Positions 1 through 12,444 of a DNA stretch of 64,000 nt are shown here, one piece after another. The stretch spans positions 22,429,001-22,493,000 of the forward strand of contig JAEOAD010000029.1 in the NCBI GenBank assembly GCA_036365145.1. The letters run 5' to 3'. The notes beneath the pieces are model-generated. The model was not told where the DNA came from. It saw only the letters and a program-made list of their open reading frames with translations, and searched no databases. Position numbers and translations under genes: made by a program. Numbering within the stretch: position 1 is the stretch's first letter; every line of letters starts with the position of its first letter. Source of the stretch: Orientallactaga sibirica (lineage: Eukaryota; Chordata; Mammalia; Rodentia; Dipodidae).

Positions 1-534
1 GCAATTAATATATTTTAGTTTATTAAGAGATAAGATTATGTCTAAAAAATGGCCTCCTAAATTATATGGGTTATTAATATAATTATAAAACACATAAGTA
101 CATGTTTTCCTGATTGAAAGTAAGATATTAAGCTCAATTTTTTATTTATTTTACAAATATCCTCCTCTTTAACCTTGAACAATCCCTCTCTCTGTTATTT
201 GAGAAAAATCATTTCTGTAGCAGACATTCTGAAAGTGACCGACCCTTCTCCTGTTTGGAAAGGACCTTGTAATTCAACCCATGCAACAACATACTAAAAT
301 CCCTAATTTTCCTTTTCACAGTTTAGCTAACAGCTAGTTCAGGGTTTGTCTTTCTTGGGTTTATATTAGAAAACATTACAAATTCATAGCCCCCCCCCCC
401 ATCCTCCCAACACCTTCAGTATATTTGGTTTAGTTAGAGTTTGGCTTTGACAATAAAAAGTCTGGAAGAGTTTGCATCCTTCTGATGTGTCTGAAGGCTG
501 AGAACTGTTTTGTGGAATGAAAGAGGCTACACGA

Positions 535-909
535 TGCACATTTGGAGGGGTGGAGCTACCCAAACCTTTAGGACCCCAGAGGATGATTTCTTCAGGAGTT
601 AACACATGGAGTTAATAGTATTTGGTGCATTCCCTGCTGGGATTCAGTCTTGTTTTGGTAGTCTTTCTTTGTTTTACCTCTATGCCTTCCTTTTAGGATG
701 TGAATGTCTACTCTGTGCCATGGTATGTTGGAAGTATGTAACTTGTGTTTTGATTTTACAGGGCTTATAGTTAAAAGACTGTACAAGATGAGAGTTTGGA
801 TTTTTGAACAGTGTTGGGACTATGAAAAATCATGGGGACTTTTGAGTTGAACTGAACAAATTTTGTATCATGTGATGGTCATGGAACCATGTAACTCAGG
901 GGTGGAATA
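535..909 (+). mobile_element. MaLR-type ERV internal region, 3' part
   Basis: This is the degenerate 3' portion of an ERVL-MaLR internal region and it runs directly into the LTR at 910. It shares the layout of the end of the internal region in the two young elements at 13.5 and 24.1 kb: a 'tctactctgtgcc' segment, then 'aacttg..ttttgattttacagg', then a stretch rich in 'ggacttttgagttg', then a purine-rich run just before the LTR. The block around 545-580 also recalls human THE1-type internal sequence. It is much more diverged than the young copies, and the 5' boundary is uncertain (it could begin near 400). It is non-coding as far as can be seen. Confidence 0.6.
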
Positions 910-1208
910 TGATGGTTTGAATGTGAAATGTCTTCCATTGGCTAATATGTTTGAACACTTGGTCTTCAGCTATTTGGGAAAGTTTTGGAACCTTTAGGAG
1001 GTAGGTCCTTGCTAGAGAGCTCAGCACTGTTTGCAATTCTCTCTGTGTACTTCTTCCTTGCTGATGTCATAATGTAATGCCAGCTTCCTGCTCCCACCAT
1101 GCCTTTCCTGCCACGGTGGACTCTAGCCTCTGGAACTGTAAGCCAAAATCAACTCTTTACTCAGATGCTACTGGTGAGGTATTTTGTTCCAACAAGGAGA
1201 AAGTAACT
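910..1208 (+). mobile_element. MaLR-type LTR (3' LTR of the preceding fragment)
   Basis: It starts 'tgatggtttgaatgtgaaatg' in the MaLR manner and contains the usual 'cttcctgctccc...gccatgcctttcctgcca' and 'ggaactgtaagccaaaatcaactcttta' segments. It ends in 'gaggtattttgttcc...gagaaagtaact', like other MaLR LTRs in the window. No clean target duplication was found because the 5' end of the element is missing. Confidence 0.65.
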
Positions 1209-1953
1209 TTATATTCCCTGACAGACTCTACCTCAGGTAAAATAAAGAGACTTACCTTTGCCACCTCTTTCTGATTCCCATAAAGAAGTTTATTCAGATT
1301 TCTTACACAAGGGCACTCAGGCATTTGTAGCCTGAACAGAAGGTGGTAGGCCAGTGTGTAGGACTTTTCTGGGCAGGCTCATAGTATCACAATGAGCAAG
1401 CTTACAATGTCTCAACAGATTGGAAAAGCCTCTGGGGTGAATCAGGACCTATTACTTATTTGTGAAATCCTTAAAATTCTCAGGTATTTATGAAAATGTC
1501 AAGGTTCTGAAAAGTAAGTTTTCGTTCTGCCTCTGACTTAATTAAACCTTCATGTTCTGTGCATAGGTCAAATGTGACCCTGTAAGGGAGGAAACTTTAC
1601 CACTTTAAATTTTATCCACAGAAAAAAATATTGCCTTTGTGCAGTTGTACTGCTAGAAAACCACTGTCAATCCACAGCCTCCCTTCAGAGAGAAATGTGA
1701 AACTGACATATGTTGTTCCTAATCTTGAGTGACAGCCATTTAGCCAGCAGACATTTGCATGGTCTTTGGAGAATTATAACACATATTAAGCATGTCTATA
1801 TCCTCTTCATTTCCTGTGCACTCACAGTGTTCCTTTAGATCTTAACATGAGGCATTATAAAGAAAAAGAACTATAACAATCACTGAGGAGCAAGGAATTC
1901 AAATAGAATGTGGCATTGCCTTTAAACTAGAGAAGCTAGTTTATCACTCTATG

Positions 1954-1981
1954 TGACATATATATATATATATATATATAA
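1954..1981. repeat. (TA)n microsatellite
   Basis: A short alternating TA run near 1960-1980. The C/T-rich stretch that follows (about 1985-2060) produces a spurious open frame. Confidence 0.85.
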
Positions 1982-2219
1982 AATTTCTCTCTCGGCCCCT
2001 TCATCTCTTCTCTCCTTCTCTTTTCCTGTCTCTTCCTCCCTGTTTATCTACCCCCCCACCCATGCCTTATCACTTCTTTTCATTTGCACTCACCTAGATG
2101 TCATCAGTTGTATTCATTTTAAGAGCTTGGAAACACACTCAAATAAAAATGGCCCTTACTGCTTTGCTACTTTCTTTTTTGCTTAATATTTCTTGAATAA
2201 TCCAAGAGCAGATGTAAAT

Positions 2220-2290
2220 AAGAGACAGGGCATTTGCCTAGTGTGCATAAGACCCTAAATTCAATCCCCAGCACCTCGTAGGAAAACAAA
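2220..2290 (+). mobile_element. ID-type SINE, 5'-truncated
   Basis: The segment 'catttgcctagtgtgcataagaccctaaattcaatccccagcacc' follows the tRNA-Ala-derived ID core, including the B-box-like 'ttcaatcccc'. The A box is degraded. Confidence 0.6.
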
Positions 2291-2352
2291 TCTTGCCTGA
2301 CATACATCTTGCAATATTCCTATTCTAGATAAAGGCAGGACATCCACTAACT

Positions 2353-2533
2353 CAGTGTTTCTTGAACTGTAGTACACACTATACTTACCTGGAGGGATTG
2401 TTGACAGACCGTTGGGCCTCATTCTTGTGTTTCTGATTCCTTAGATCTGAGGCAGGATCTCAGAATTTGCATTTCGAACATATTCCCAGAAAATATTGGC
2501 AGTAATGTTCCAGGTACACACTTTGAGGAAGAC
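2353..2533 (+). mobile_element. MER5A-like hAT-Charlie MITE
   Basis: It opens 'cagtgtttcttgaactgtag' and closes 'acacactttgaggaagact'. These are degenerate versions of the hAT-Charlie terminal repeats around 'cagtggttctcaaac' and 'tttgagaaccactg'. Between them, 'acctggaggg', 'tctcagaatttgcatttcgaac' and 'ttcccag' fall in the order expected for MER5A. It is an ancient pan-mammalian fossil with no coding capacity. Confidence 0.7.
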
Positions 2534-2720
2534 TTTTTAACTCTTTTTTTTTTTTTTTTTGGTAGGTACATAGTCTTTAACAGTGGAATTACAGCACGTT
2601 TCTCTCTCTCTTTTAAAAGTCATTCATTATTGATGTTGACATGATTCTTTAATCAGACCTTAGTTAAACTTCTAAAACTGTCTACCTTCTTTTATTTTTT
2701 CTTCTTTTATTTTGGTTATT

Positions 2721-2932
2721 TGTGTGTGTGTTCAGATGTGCATGCTGTATGTGGAGGCCTGAATATCAGATGTCCTCTTCTATCATTCTTCTGTTTTATT
2801 GACCTTGGACATGGTTTGCCACTGATCCAGGAGCCATTTTTCATATAGTCTGACTGACTAGCAAGCCCAGTAATCTTCCTGTATCCCATCTGCACTGGGG
2901 TTATAGGTTCACACAGCCATGCCTGGATTTTA
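2721..2932 (-). mobile_element. B3-like (B2-superfamily) SINE, diverged
   Basis: The tail-side (TG)n run is followed by 'gtgtatgtggaggcctgaatatcagatgtcctcttct' and later 'ttataggttcacacagccatgcctgg', the reverse-strand reading of rodent B3/B4-type SINEs. It is heavily mutated and its tRNA-like end is missing. Confidence 0.5.
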
Positions 2933-3911
2933 TATGGGGGATGGGGATAGTCTATCCAGCCCCAAATCTGTGTCCTTTCTTATACAATCTTCTGGTAGGA
3001 AAGAACTCTGAGAAGTCAATTTAGCAAGAAATCCTTACACTCAATGTGAGCACCTTCCCTATCTGATGAGGGTCCTCAGCCTCCATCTCCAGGAGATGTA
3101 TTTTAACTTGTCCTTGGGAAGGTTTCCCTTAGGTTGAAATACTCCTAACCCTTCATGTCACCCCTTGTAATTTTTCATCTCCAACTCCATGACTATAAAT
3201 TACCACTTGTCTATGTTATTTGGAGTTGAACTGGGTCTCTTTTCACCACTATAAAATCCCATTTCTAGGTTTGTGGTCACTGTACCTATTCTAATAAACC
3301 AGAATAAAATGTGTCTTTATAATATTTTAATGAGTATTGGTAAATATATTTGTCTTTAACAACATATATACTCTACATTTAGTGTTGTCATAAATGTGCT
3401 TATATGACTTTTTCATTTCTTACTGATTTTATTTTGATAGGATCTAGAACTTTTATAAATGTCTTCTGAAGTAGATTATGAGTCATTGGAGAAAATCAGT
3501 TTGACTGCCTTGTGGTCACACTCCAGGTAGATCTTATTGCCAGATTTGAACCCATATGATGTTGACTTTTTTGTAAAAGCTGACCCCCTCCTCTCAGAAC
3601 AATGTTACTCTCGACAGAAAATGCCCATACCTCTCCAGAATTCCAGAGGGGAAAATCCAGCCATGAGAGTCATTAGCAAGGGCAGATTCACTACATTTTG
3701 TGGATAGTCTTAGTGAGGAACTGCTTTGGAAAGACATAATTCATGAAATAACAAAGCTTGGTGATATTTTTATGTTGCTTAAAGTCAGTTAATTTGTTCT
3801 GATTTACAGTGAAATATACTATGTCTTAGGATAAGACTTAGCTGTCTGGAGAATGAACACTGTGAATTGAGAACCTGCCACATACTAAACACTTTTTTAA
3901 AAACTTTGTTT

Positions 3912-4127
3912 CATTTTTATTTATTTATTTGTTTGAGATGGAGATAGACAGCAAATGGCAGACAGAGAGAGAATAGGCACATGGCAGGGCCTCCTGTCAC
4001 TGCTAAGGAATTCCAGACACACACACCACCTTATGCATTTGGCTTTATGTGAGTCCTTGAGAATTGAACTTGGGTCCTTAGGCTTTGCAGGCAAGAGCCT
4101 TAGCTATTGAGCCATCTTTCCAGCCCT
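3912..4127 (-). mobile_element. DIP-type tRNA-derived SINE
   Basis: A TATTT-rich tail and a GA-rich block are followed by 'cagggcctcctgtcactgc', 'gcatttggctttatg', 'gagtccttgagaattgaac', 'gctttgcaggcaagagcct' and 'gagccatctttccagccct'. This order recurs at least seven more times in the window. The 'ccagccct' end marks the 5' end of the element on the minus strand. Confidence 0.8.
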
Positions 4128-4129
4128 AT

Positions 4130-4312
4130 TCAGACACTTTTAAATACAGCATCTTACTGCATAATGCAAAAACAGCCCAGCGTGTGGGAACCTTCATCGA
4201 TTCATTGTTGAGGAACATAAGTCTCAGGCTGATTATGGTACTCTCCTAAGTCTGTGTGTGCAAGTACGTAGCGGAATTGAGGTTTGGACTTACAACTATC
4301 GTGCTTCCAATT
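4130..4312 (-). mobile_element. MIR-like fragment (low confidence)
   Basis: The stretch around 'gcataatgcaaaaacagccc' and 'gcggaattgaggtttggact' is compatible with the reverse strand of a MIR SINE. It is diverged enough that this rests on order of motifs only. Confidence 0.35.
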
Positions 4313-4739
4313 TATCATTTATTTTCTTTCATATTGGTGGGACTTAAAAGCTACAAATGTAATTTCTAGGCAGACTATTCATGATTGACGTTGGGCTGGA
4401 TCATAGTTTCCTGATTTATGTTTGTTTCAGTACTGTCATTCGCTCATTTGATTACTTGGAAGTCAACATGACTGGCCTAGAAATTTGGGATTTTCCACTC
4501 ATGCTGCTCTTTCTTCTCTTGTTTATCTCATGTTTCTAAACGTTCCTTTTTTAATTTAACACAAAGCTTGAAGATCATAATTTTTTGGCCTTAAAAAGTC
4601 ATGTTAATTTTGAGAGAAGTTTTACTCTTTGATATAAACACTTAAGCAAAGAGGAATGTGTCCAGGAATTATAGTATCTCAACAATGTCACTTTCTACGA
4701 TGTACCTGTGTATGTATGCATGCACTACTTTAAAATAAT

Positions 4740-4980
4740 CAACTTATTATTTATCTATGTGTAAGCAGAGAGAGAAAGACACTCATACACTTAGAGGGAG
4801 AGAAAAAGGGGTAGGATATGAATGGATGTGTCTGGGCCTCTTACCAGTACAAAAATGCTCCAGATGCATGTGCCATTTTGTGCATCTGGTTTTACATGGG
4901 TACTGGTACTGAGGATTAAACCCAGGCCATCAGACACTTGTAACCAAGTGCCTTATCAGCTGAGCCTTCTCTCCAGCCTG
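4740..4980 (-). mobile_element. DIP-type tRNA-derived SINE
   Basis: The GA-rich tail, 'ccagatgcatgtgccattttg', 'tgcatctggtttta' and terminal 'tctccagcctg' identify a reverse-oriented DIP-type SINE. It lies directly beside an ID fragment at 5001. Confidence 0.78.
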
Positions 4981-5000
4981 CATGCCCTTTTATACAATTA

Positions 5001-5066
5001 TTTTTTTTCTGGGACTACAAGTAGAACCCAAGCATAACTTCTCCACCACCAAGCTACACCCCCAGC
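5001..5066 (-). mobile_element. ID-type SINE fragment
   Basis: A T-run followed by 'gggactacaagtagaacccaa' and 'accaccaagctacaccccca' is the reverse of the ID core. Only the tRNA-like core survives. Confidence 0.5.
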
Positions 5067-6884
5067 AGACATTCCGTTCATGCCATGGAACCATAGTGCT
5101 ACCTTTGTAAAATTTATCCTTAATCCCCTCTCTGTCTCACCCTTCCTTGGCCCTTTGGAACTTATTTTCTGGTAAAGTACTTGAAATTTGCATTTCATTT
5201 TTCTTTCTCACTTCACTGACACACTGATTATTCCAAAGCCAGTGGCTCTTGTTGCAGGCCCTTTCAGACTATCTCATATTTTATTCGGTTCTCTGTGAGT
5301 TGACATTGCACAATACTGCCTACTCCAGTGTCTCTACCCCACCTGTGACCTCCTTGCCATAACCTTTCATGCTGCTGCCTGCTGACCAATGGTCTCTCTG
5401 CTTTTGCTTTATCTCATGTCCCTTTCAACTTCATTTTCTGATGACTTTATCCAGTAGCACAGACAAGCGAGCAGGGCAACATGAAAACAAACCAACCCTG
5501 AATAGTTTCCAGCCCCAGGTCTAACTTCCTTTTTTAGTGTACTGCTTTGTACATTTTGACATGTTGACAATTTTTCAAATCATGTAATGGCCTAATTTAG
5601 TTGAGATGGATGGTGAATATCTCTTAGGCATGGAGCCATCAGGCTCTGATTGAACTTTATCTCTCCTGGTTCTCATCTTATAGGATATTATGAGGAACAA
5701 TTTCCTTGGGACTTTTGAGCGCTTTTCATGTCCAGGTTGCTTTCATGATCCTTAGATACTCTGGGGTAACAAGAACAATGAGTTCTGATTCTACTCTTTG
5801 AAGTTCATGAGGAGATTTTCCAATATTTTATTGAATTTGACTATGTGAAATAGATCTTTATATTTTTATTGCATAATCAACAAACTAAGATCAGAAAGAA
5901 GAAAAAATAGAGCATTTACCTAATATCTGAAGGATAAGTGATTTGCTCCAAGATAACATAGCTCAAAGTACCTGTTTCCCTCACCTTCTCAGAGCTGGTG
6001 GTCACGGACTTACACTTTTAGTAACTTGTAGTTCATGGATTTGGAAGCATCCATAGAGCTCATGCTCCATTTCCTCCTCTGCCTCCTCTTTGTTCTCCTT
6101 TTCCCTTTTCCCTTTCTCAGTTCAGTTAACTTTTTGCATTCTCTTCCCTCTTCCTATACTAAAAGGTTCACACTTGCTTATCAGTTCTCAAACCACCATC
6201 AGTACCCTTCCTCTCTCTGGCAGTTATCAGGCATTCTGCTGGCCCAGATTTCCTAGGATCTTACATTTAGCAACTCCAACCTGACCTGGGGTACAAAGGG
6301 TTCCATCTGTTCTACATAAACCAAAAGAAAAATAATCCTCTTCATCATATTGAGGTTCCAAGTACATGTTTTGATAATGATGTTAATTCTAGAGAATTTG
6401 TAGGTACTTGAACTTTTCATCATGTAATAGGTATTACATAGCACATCAGATCTGGTGTTACAGTTGATTTAAGAAATAGGTAGGTGAATTGGAGTATAGC
6501 CACATCCAAGTAATGCACATTCTCTTGGAGTCCTTCTGGCCCTAATGATTGAATCTCCTCCACAAAGCTCCATGTGTATCAGATGTTCTCATAGTACAGA
6601 GGGAACAAGAAGATCTGGACTGAAAAATAGATGGAAAAACTGGTACAGGGAAGCCTTGTCCTAACAGTGTCTTTAATAATGCTTGCCATCCCCATATTAG
6701 CCTAAAATTATGTGATTCATAATTAAGCTTTTCATTTCATTTTTGCTAATGCCCCTCTGTACTTGCATACACACCCTGCTCTGCAGAGTCTTTCTATACT
6801 ACCTTGGTCTGAAGCTTTGAGAGTTTACTTATTAATAAAGACACAGTGACTCCTAAATACAATATACTTTTTGTTACTTTATTT

Positions 6885-7715
6885 TTAAGTTATTTTTATT
6901 AGATATGGACATAGTTAGTATGTAAACAACCCATGTTGGTACCATCCTTTCCATCATCCCTGCCTCTTTTCTGAAGAGGCCCTCCTCATTGGGGATGCAG
7001 GTCAACCCCATGGGGATTGTGAGTCATGTGTTGTGGGGCAGCAGTCAGTTATGAGGGAGAGGCAATGTCTCTGTGCAAAATGTCCCAACTTGTGGCTCTA
7101 ACAATCTTTCCACTCCCTCTTCCACAAAATTCCCTGAGCCATGTTGGGTGCATTTTAAGTCTACTTCAGTCATGGGCTCAATAGAAGCCTCTGGATCTCT
7201 GGCTTAGTAGGTGTTGAGTGTCCTCAGTGTCTATCTCCTTCACCCTTGTGCTGATATCAGATTCACTGGCAAAAAGCATCACTCTTGCTTATTTCCCCAA
7301 TACTTCTATGGTTTCAGCTGGGGCCGGGTGAAGTGTGATGGGTCATTTATCTCCTAACGTCCAGCTCCCCTCTGGAAAAGAAAAGCAGATTCTCCAATGA
7401 AGAGTGAAGTCAGCACCAGTTAAATGGCATAACCATTATTAATTTAGAGAGAATTTAAAGGGTGTAGACCCTCTTGTAGCCCAGGATTAGTGGAAGCTTG
7501 AAAATAAGAAGCAAAATCATTATCTGGATATGATTCTGACTTGTTTCAGTTCCACATATGGTTTCCTTTCCACTGAGCAGATCTGTTAGCCAATCCAAGA
7601 GCAGTTGGTTATCCACCATGGCTATGTGCCACTGTTACACTTGTGTGAGCATTGCCTCAGGTTGTTTGCTTCTGAGTAGCTTAGACTGAGTTGCTCAGAT
7701 GTCACTTTTTTTTAA
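6885..7715 (-). mobile_element. L1 LINE 3' end (3' UTR), antisense
   Basis: A T-rich left edge is followed by a long block matching, in reverse, the L1 3'-UTR-like sequence at 23.3-24.1 kb. Read on the minus strand it contains 'gaatctgatatcagcac', 'gggtgaaggagatagacact', 'gaggacactcaacac' and 'gctcagggaattttgtgg', all shared with 23935-24110. The part near 7550-7620 resembles the end of rodent L1 3' sequence. No ORF2 coding frame is kept. Confidence 0.75.
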
Positions 7716-7785
7716 ATTTAATTTTTTTTTTTTTTTGACCATTGGCCCAATAGTGGTATGGCTGTTGTAAGTGCTTTCTGATTCA

Positions 7786-7854
7786 TGTATGTACGTATGT
7801 ATGTATGTATGTATGTATGTATGTATGTATGTATGTATATATGTATGTATGTAT
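7786..7854. repeat. (ATGT)n microsatellite
   Basis: A nearly uninterrupted tetranucleotide run next to a B1 element. It creates a spurious tyrosine/isoleucine/histidine-repeat frame on the minus strand. Confidence 0.95.
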
Positions 7855-7988
7855 TATTTTTCAGACAATGTCTCATGTAGGCCAGGATGGCATTAAACTC
7901 ACTGTGTAGCAGAGAATGACCTGGAACTACTGATCCTTCTGCCTCCACCTCCCAAGTGTTGTGCTGACAGATGTTCACCACCATGTAC
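7855..7988 (-). mobile_element. B1 SINE (7SL-derived)
   Basis: 'gacaatgtctcatgtaggcc', 'ctcactgtgtagcagagaat', 'ctggaactactgatccttct' and 'gcctccacctcccaagtg' form the reverse strand of a B1 monomer. Confidence 0.85.
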
Positions 7989-8329
7989 AATGCAGAGACT
8001 TGTTTGAAGGACTTTACAATGATTAGTCAATTTAATGAAACTAAAAAGATACTAGCATAAATTATTATTGACCAATAAACTGAGGAACAAAGAAATTATT
8101 GCCATTGTCTTTCTTCAGCTGACCAGGAAATGGAAGAATCTGTGCTGCCATTCAGGCATTCTGGTTCCACAGTCTTTGCTCATAACTACTCTGGTTATTG
8201 TTTTTCTGAAAATCTATGCCATAGGCCTTCATAAATACTCATTTTGCCTCATTTTGGTTATCTAAAAAATATATTTTCATTCAACATGCTACACTGGGAA
8301 AAGAGTGCCTTTTTGTTGGATGTTTGTAT

Positions 8330-8348
8330 GTGTGGTGTATGTGCGTGC

Positions 8349-8388
<40 letters not shown>

Positions 8389-8658
8389 ACATGCCTATGT
8401 AAGCAAGAGGTCAACACTGGTGTCTACTCTAATTGCTTACCGTCTTATTTATTTAGGCAGGTTTTCTCATCAAATCTGGAGCTCACTAATTTGGTTAGGC
8501 TAGGTGTTGAGCAAACCTCAGAGATTCAACTGTCTTTCTTTCCCTGTGTCTGGAATTTCAAGAATACACCAATGTGCCTGGCTTTTGTATAGGTGCTTGA
8601 ATCTGAACTCAGTTCCTTATGCCAGTTCACCAAGTATTTAATGCACTGAGCCACTGAG
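8330..8658 (-). mobile_element. B3-like SINE with expanded (TG)n tail
   Basis: A (TG)n tract at 8351-8387 leads into 'gcacatgcctatgtaagcaagaggtcaa' and ends with 'cttgaatctgaactcag' and 'atgcactgagccactgag'. This is the reverse orientation of a rodent B3/B4-type SINE. The middle is diverged. Confidence 0.55.
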
Positions 8659-8697
8659 AGTGAGAAAGAGATAAGAATGAATGATGGAATGAGAGCA

Positions 8698-8699
<2 letters not shown>

Positions 8700-8738
<39 letters not shown>
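8700..8738. repeat. (GA)n microsatellite
   Basis: An almost pure GA run. The minus-strand frame reading serine/leucine repeats across it is an artefact. Confidence 0.95.
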
Positions 8739-8743
<5 letters not shown>

Positions 8744-8879
8744 TGTTTGTGTCTTAAAAGCAATGGTTTTGAGTTACATATATTCTCTGTTAGGAACCCT
8801 TGCTGTGAATAATCAAATAAGCTTTCCATAAATACTAGTTGGATGAAGTAAGTGAGGATCACAGTGGCACACATAGGTT

Positions 8880-11210
8880 AAATAAATGTGGGTATATTTT
8901 TGATGGTGCAGTATGGTGTTAACACATTTTCTCTTAAATGGTTCCCTTACTGATGAGTTCTAGTATTTATTACATTGTCCAAATGCCATATTTAGTCAGT
9001 ATTTATTGGCATGTTTCCCTCCTGCCACTTTACAAATCATAAAACCATTACAGAATGGAGGCTGCATGATAAAGACGCAAATCCAGCCTGTGTGGCCAAG
9101 AGCAGGTATCTGCTTGGGTAAGCCTTAAACAGGACGGACAAGGAGGGCCTTCCACTCCCTTCAACCATTGCCTGTGAGCTTTGGATCAGCAGATGCTTTC
9201 GGAACTCAAAACAGCCAATCATAGAGGCCAATTCTATGAGAAAAAGAAAAGAAAAAGAAATAGTTTTCACCTCTCTGGAACCCTCCCTCCCTTCTTCCTA
9301 ACTTCTTTATTTCTTTTAAATAGGGGATTTGAAAAGATGTTAAACCAAAGAATTTCATTTTTGTAATTTAATTTTCATTTTATGATGCAGTTAGAATGAG
9401 CTTTTCATTTATTTGTTTAATAAACCGAAGCTTTCACTAATGTTTTCCTGAATTTTATATTCTCTTCCAATATGGTATGTTTTTTTAATCTAAAATAGAG
9501 GCAGCATCCTTCTAATATGAGATAATCATGTGTCTCATGTGTGCTTGGTTACTTTGTGCTGTATTTAATTGTCTGCATGTGGAATTATAAGCTACTTGCT
9601 CCTCTTCTGCATCCTTTTCTGTTTTCCCCGTCTGTTTGTTTTTTATTTTTGCTTCTGCTTGCCCTTTTCTTCCAAAAATATAATAAGAGAGCAACTCTTT
9701 ATATGTTTTCCCCTGTACCTCATATTGTAATTGCCACATTTCTGTTGTAATATTGATTTGCAGAATTCATTGTGTGCCAGTGTATGAAGTAATGGAAATT
9801 GGGTCTTGCTGGAGGGAGTTATTTAGTCTTTATTGAGGTGATTTACAGGAGCTTTCTATCCAGATAAAGCACCAAGAGAGAATGGGAGATACACTCTAAA
9901 AAAATCATACCTGCCTCTCAAGCAGCCCCAAGAACACAAAGATTCTGCCATCCCAGTTTTCCATTTTGGCCTTCATTTATTTTATAATAAATGATGTGAG
10001 TGACATGATATATTAGTAAATATGCACATGTAATGTATATGTGTTCTTGAGAATTACATGTGACTTTCCAGGTATAACCTCTCAAAGTCCAGTTCTTTAA
10101 CATAATAATAATTTGAAGCATGGCAAAGAAGCCTCTTAAGCAAACAAAAATATAAATATGGGAAACATTTTCTTACAAAAGAAATAAAACTTTTCAGAGT
10201 AAGTATTCAATTTTTTTTTCCATATAGTTTTTTTTTTCAAATACTTTTACTTTGAGTTGCAATGTTCAGATACAGTTTGAGAAAGTACACTTGATTGATA
10301 CATGAAAAGTACTCCCATTCCCATAGTGTTTGTCTGTGAGAGTTCAGTCTGGATATTATTTCTGTTTGATCATATCTCGCTTAAGTCTCAGGAGAAGTCC
10401 ATCAAAAATATCAATGAAGATAAATTATGTATTTGGGGTTCCCTAAGGAAGAGCATATATGAGACAGAAAGACGCTCACTCTTAGTAAAGTGGGTATATT
10501 GCATTATTTTCTTCAGAAAAAGTCAACATATATCTTTTAAGCAGTTAATATGCATGGGCTGTACTTATTTACTATAAGCCAATGAACAGGAAAGATTCAA
10601 AGTCATATACAACATCATTTTAACTGGGGAATATGACCTGTTACCAGTCATGCCATGCTCATTCATTACCCCATTAATGCCCCCCATACACACTAAAACA
10701 AAGAAACAACTTACATGGAGAGAGAGAAAAATCTCAAAGAAGTTATCAATACCATGTTAACAAATTAGTAGAGTTTTGCTTCAAAATTGGCTTTACTTTA
10801 TATGACATATACTTCCCCATTCTAAGACTTTCTCCATATGTAATATGCAATAAAAACAACTTTTCAAATAAAGAAAATATAGGGTGTGGAAAAGCTGCTA
10901 AAAACCAAGTGAGGTATATAGCCTTGTGTGCATCTTACCTGTGTGGGGTGCTGGCTCAATCATGTTTTATTGGTCAGGAACAAGCACTGTAAAGCAAGCA
11001 GAGTGATGGGCACATGAAACATACTATTTTTGCAACTCCTGTGAGTCCATTATTAGTTGGCAATACAAGTTTTTAGACAAACAAAAATAACTTTCCTTTT
11101 CAGTGCCATTGGGCGCTCCTGAAAACTATTGTTTCTAAGAAATCAGTTTCTTGCGACCTGTAGGTCAAGACTCTGCTAATTTGCCATTTGGTTCTCATTC
11201 TGTTTCCTTT
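8880..11210. other. Unassigned AT-rich stretch, no gene seen
   Basis: No SINE core, LTR, splice-bounded frame or RNA gene was recognised over this 2.3 kb. Open frames of 60-90 codons occur on both strands and overlap each other, as expected by chance in AT-rich DNA. Confidence 0.5.
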
Positions 11211-11213
11211 AAA

Positions 11214-11474
11214 TTTTTTTTTTTAATTTTTTTGGAGAGAGACAGAGAGAGAGGAAGAGGAAGACAGAGATGGGCGCGCCAGCAGTGTCTCAGCTGCTGA
11301 GAACGAAATCCAGATATGTGTGTCCCCTTGCGGTCAAGTGTGGCGTTGTGCCCTTGCGTCACTTTGCATCTGGCTAAACGTGGGACCTGGAGATTGGAAC
11401 TGCTGGAGATTGGAACCAGTGTTCTTAGGCTTTGGAGGCAGGAGCCTTAACCCCTAAGCCATCTCTCCAGCCCT
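11214..11474 (-). mobile_element. DIP-type SINE with internal duplications
   Basis: The GA-rich tail, a CpG-containing body ('gatgggcgcgccagcag'), 'gcatctggctaaacgtggga' and the terminal 'gccatctctccagccct' identify it. The 14-mer 'ctggagattggaac' occurs twice in tandem (11387-11400 and 11403-11416), and the area near 11323-11360 also looks duplicated. Retained CpGs suggest a relatively young copy. Confidence 0.82.
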
Positions 11475-11499
11475 CTGTTTCCTTTTAAAAGAGCTGCTA

Positions 11500-11800
11500 G
11501 AGTGGATGTGCCCCTCAAGATTCATATGTGGATTCATATGTCTATCCCCAGTGCAGTTGGACAAAAGACAGTGGCCCATGGGAAAGTGATTAAGGCACAG
11601 GAAAATGATAAAAGAAGCCTGGGAAGTTAGCATGCCCTTTTCACCTCATGAGGATGCAGCAAGATGGTGCCACCTAGGGGCTCTCACCACATGCTTGGTC
11701 TTGGACTTCATGGTCTCCAAAATTGTGTGCTACATGTGTATTTTCTATTTCTGTCTATTAGTACATATTTACCCAAACAAGTATTGGGTGTTTCTGAGGA
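11500..11800 (+). mobile_element. MST/MLT1-like MaLR LTR fragment
   Basis: 'tggatgtgcccctcaagattcatatg', 'atgaggatgcagcaagatgg', 'ctctcaccacatgcttggtc' and 'ggacttcatggtctccaaaa' follow the order of older MaLR LTRs (MST/MLT1 group). The ends are worn and no target duplication is visible. Confidence 0.6.
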
Positions 11801-12444
11801 TGACTTGTTCTATTCCCAATCACTCTTTAATTGCCAACGGTATCCATGGAGCTCTTGGTGAGTATTACTGAGCCTGGGGGCTATTGTTTTGAAATTCTCT
11901 GTCATTCTAGATTGACATTTTGAAAACAAGTTTGGGTTTTGGAAAAGCCAAGAGTCATCCAAGGCAAAGACTTTTGAATAAAGATAAATAAGCCCAGGAA
12001 GATTTTGTATCCTTACAGAATTAACACATGGGCTTTGTGTGAAATCAAGCACACAATGACCAAAAAACCATTTTCAGTGCAGCATTATTTGCACTTAAAA
12101 ACATGAACACAAGCTGTGGAGATGGATGCTAACTGCATCCTGTTTCTAGGACTAGAACCTCTCTCTGTAGTTTTATGGGGCTCATTGAGATGGTGTATAC
12201 CAGTAAGTAGCATAGGACTGGTCTGTAATAAATGAGATTACTATTAATCAGGCTGGGGCATGACTTTGACTATGATGCTGAAATTTGCCCTTAGATAAGT
12301 GTATTCCCTCTAATGAGCCTTTTCCTCATACCTGCGTGCCAACACAGGATTGAACAAAAGGAAAGCTAAAATTTCCAGCTCTGCTATCCTGTGACTCAGC
12401 AGCTGGCATTCTTATACAGGGTTTGGAAGGTTGGAGGAAGAGCC

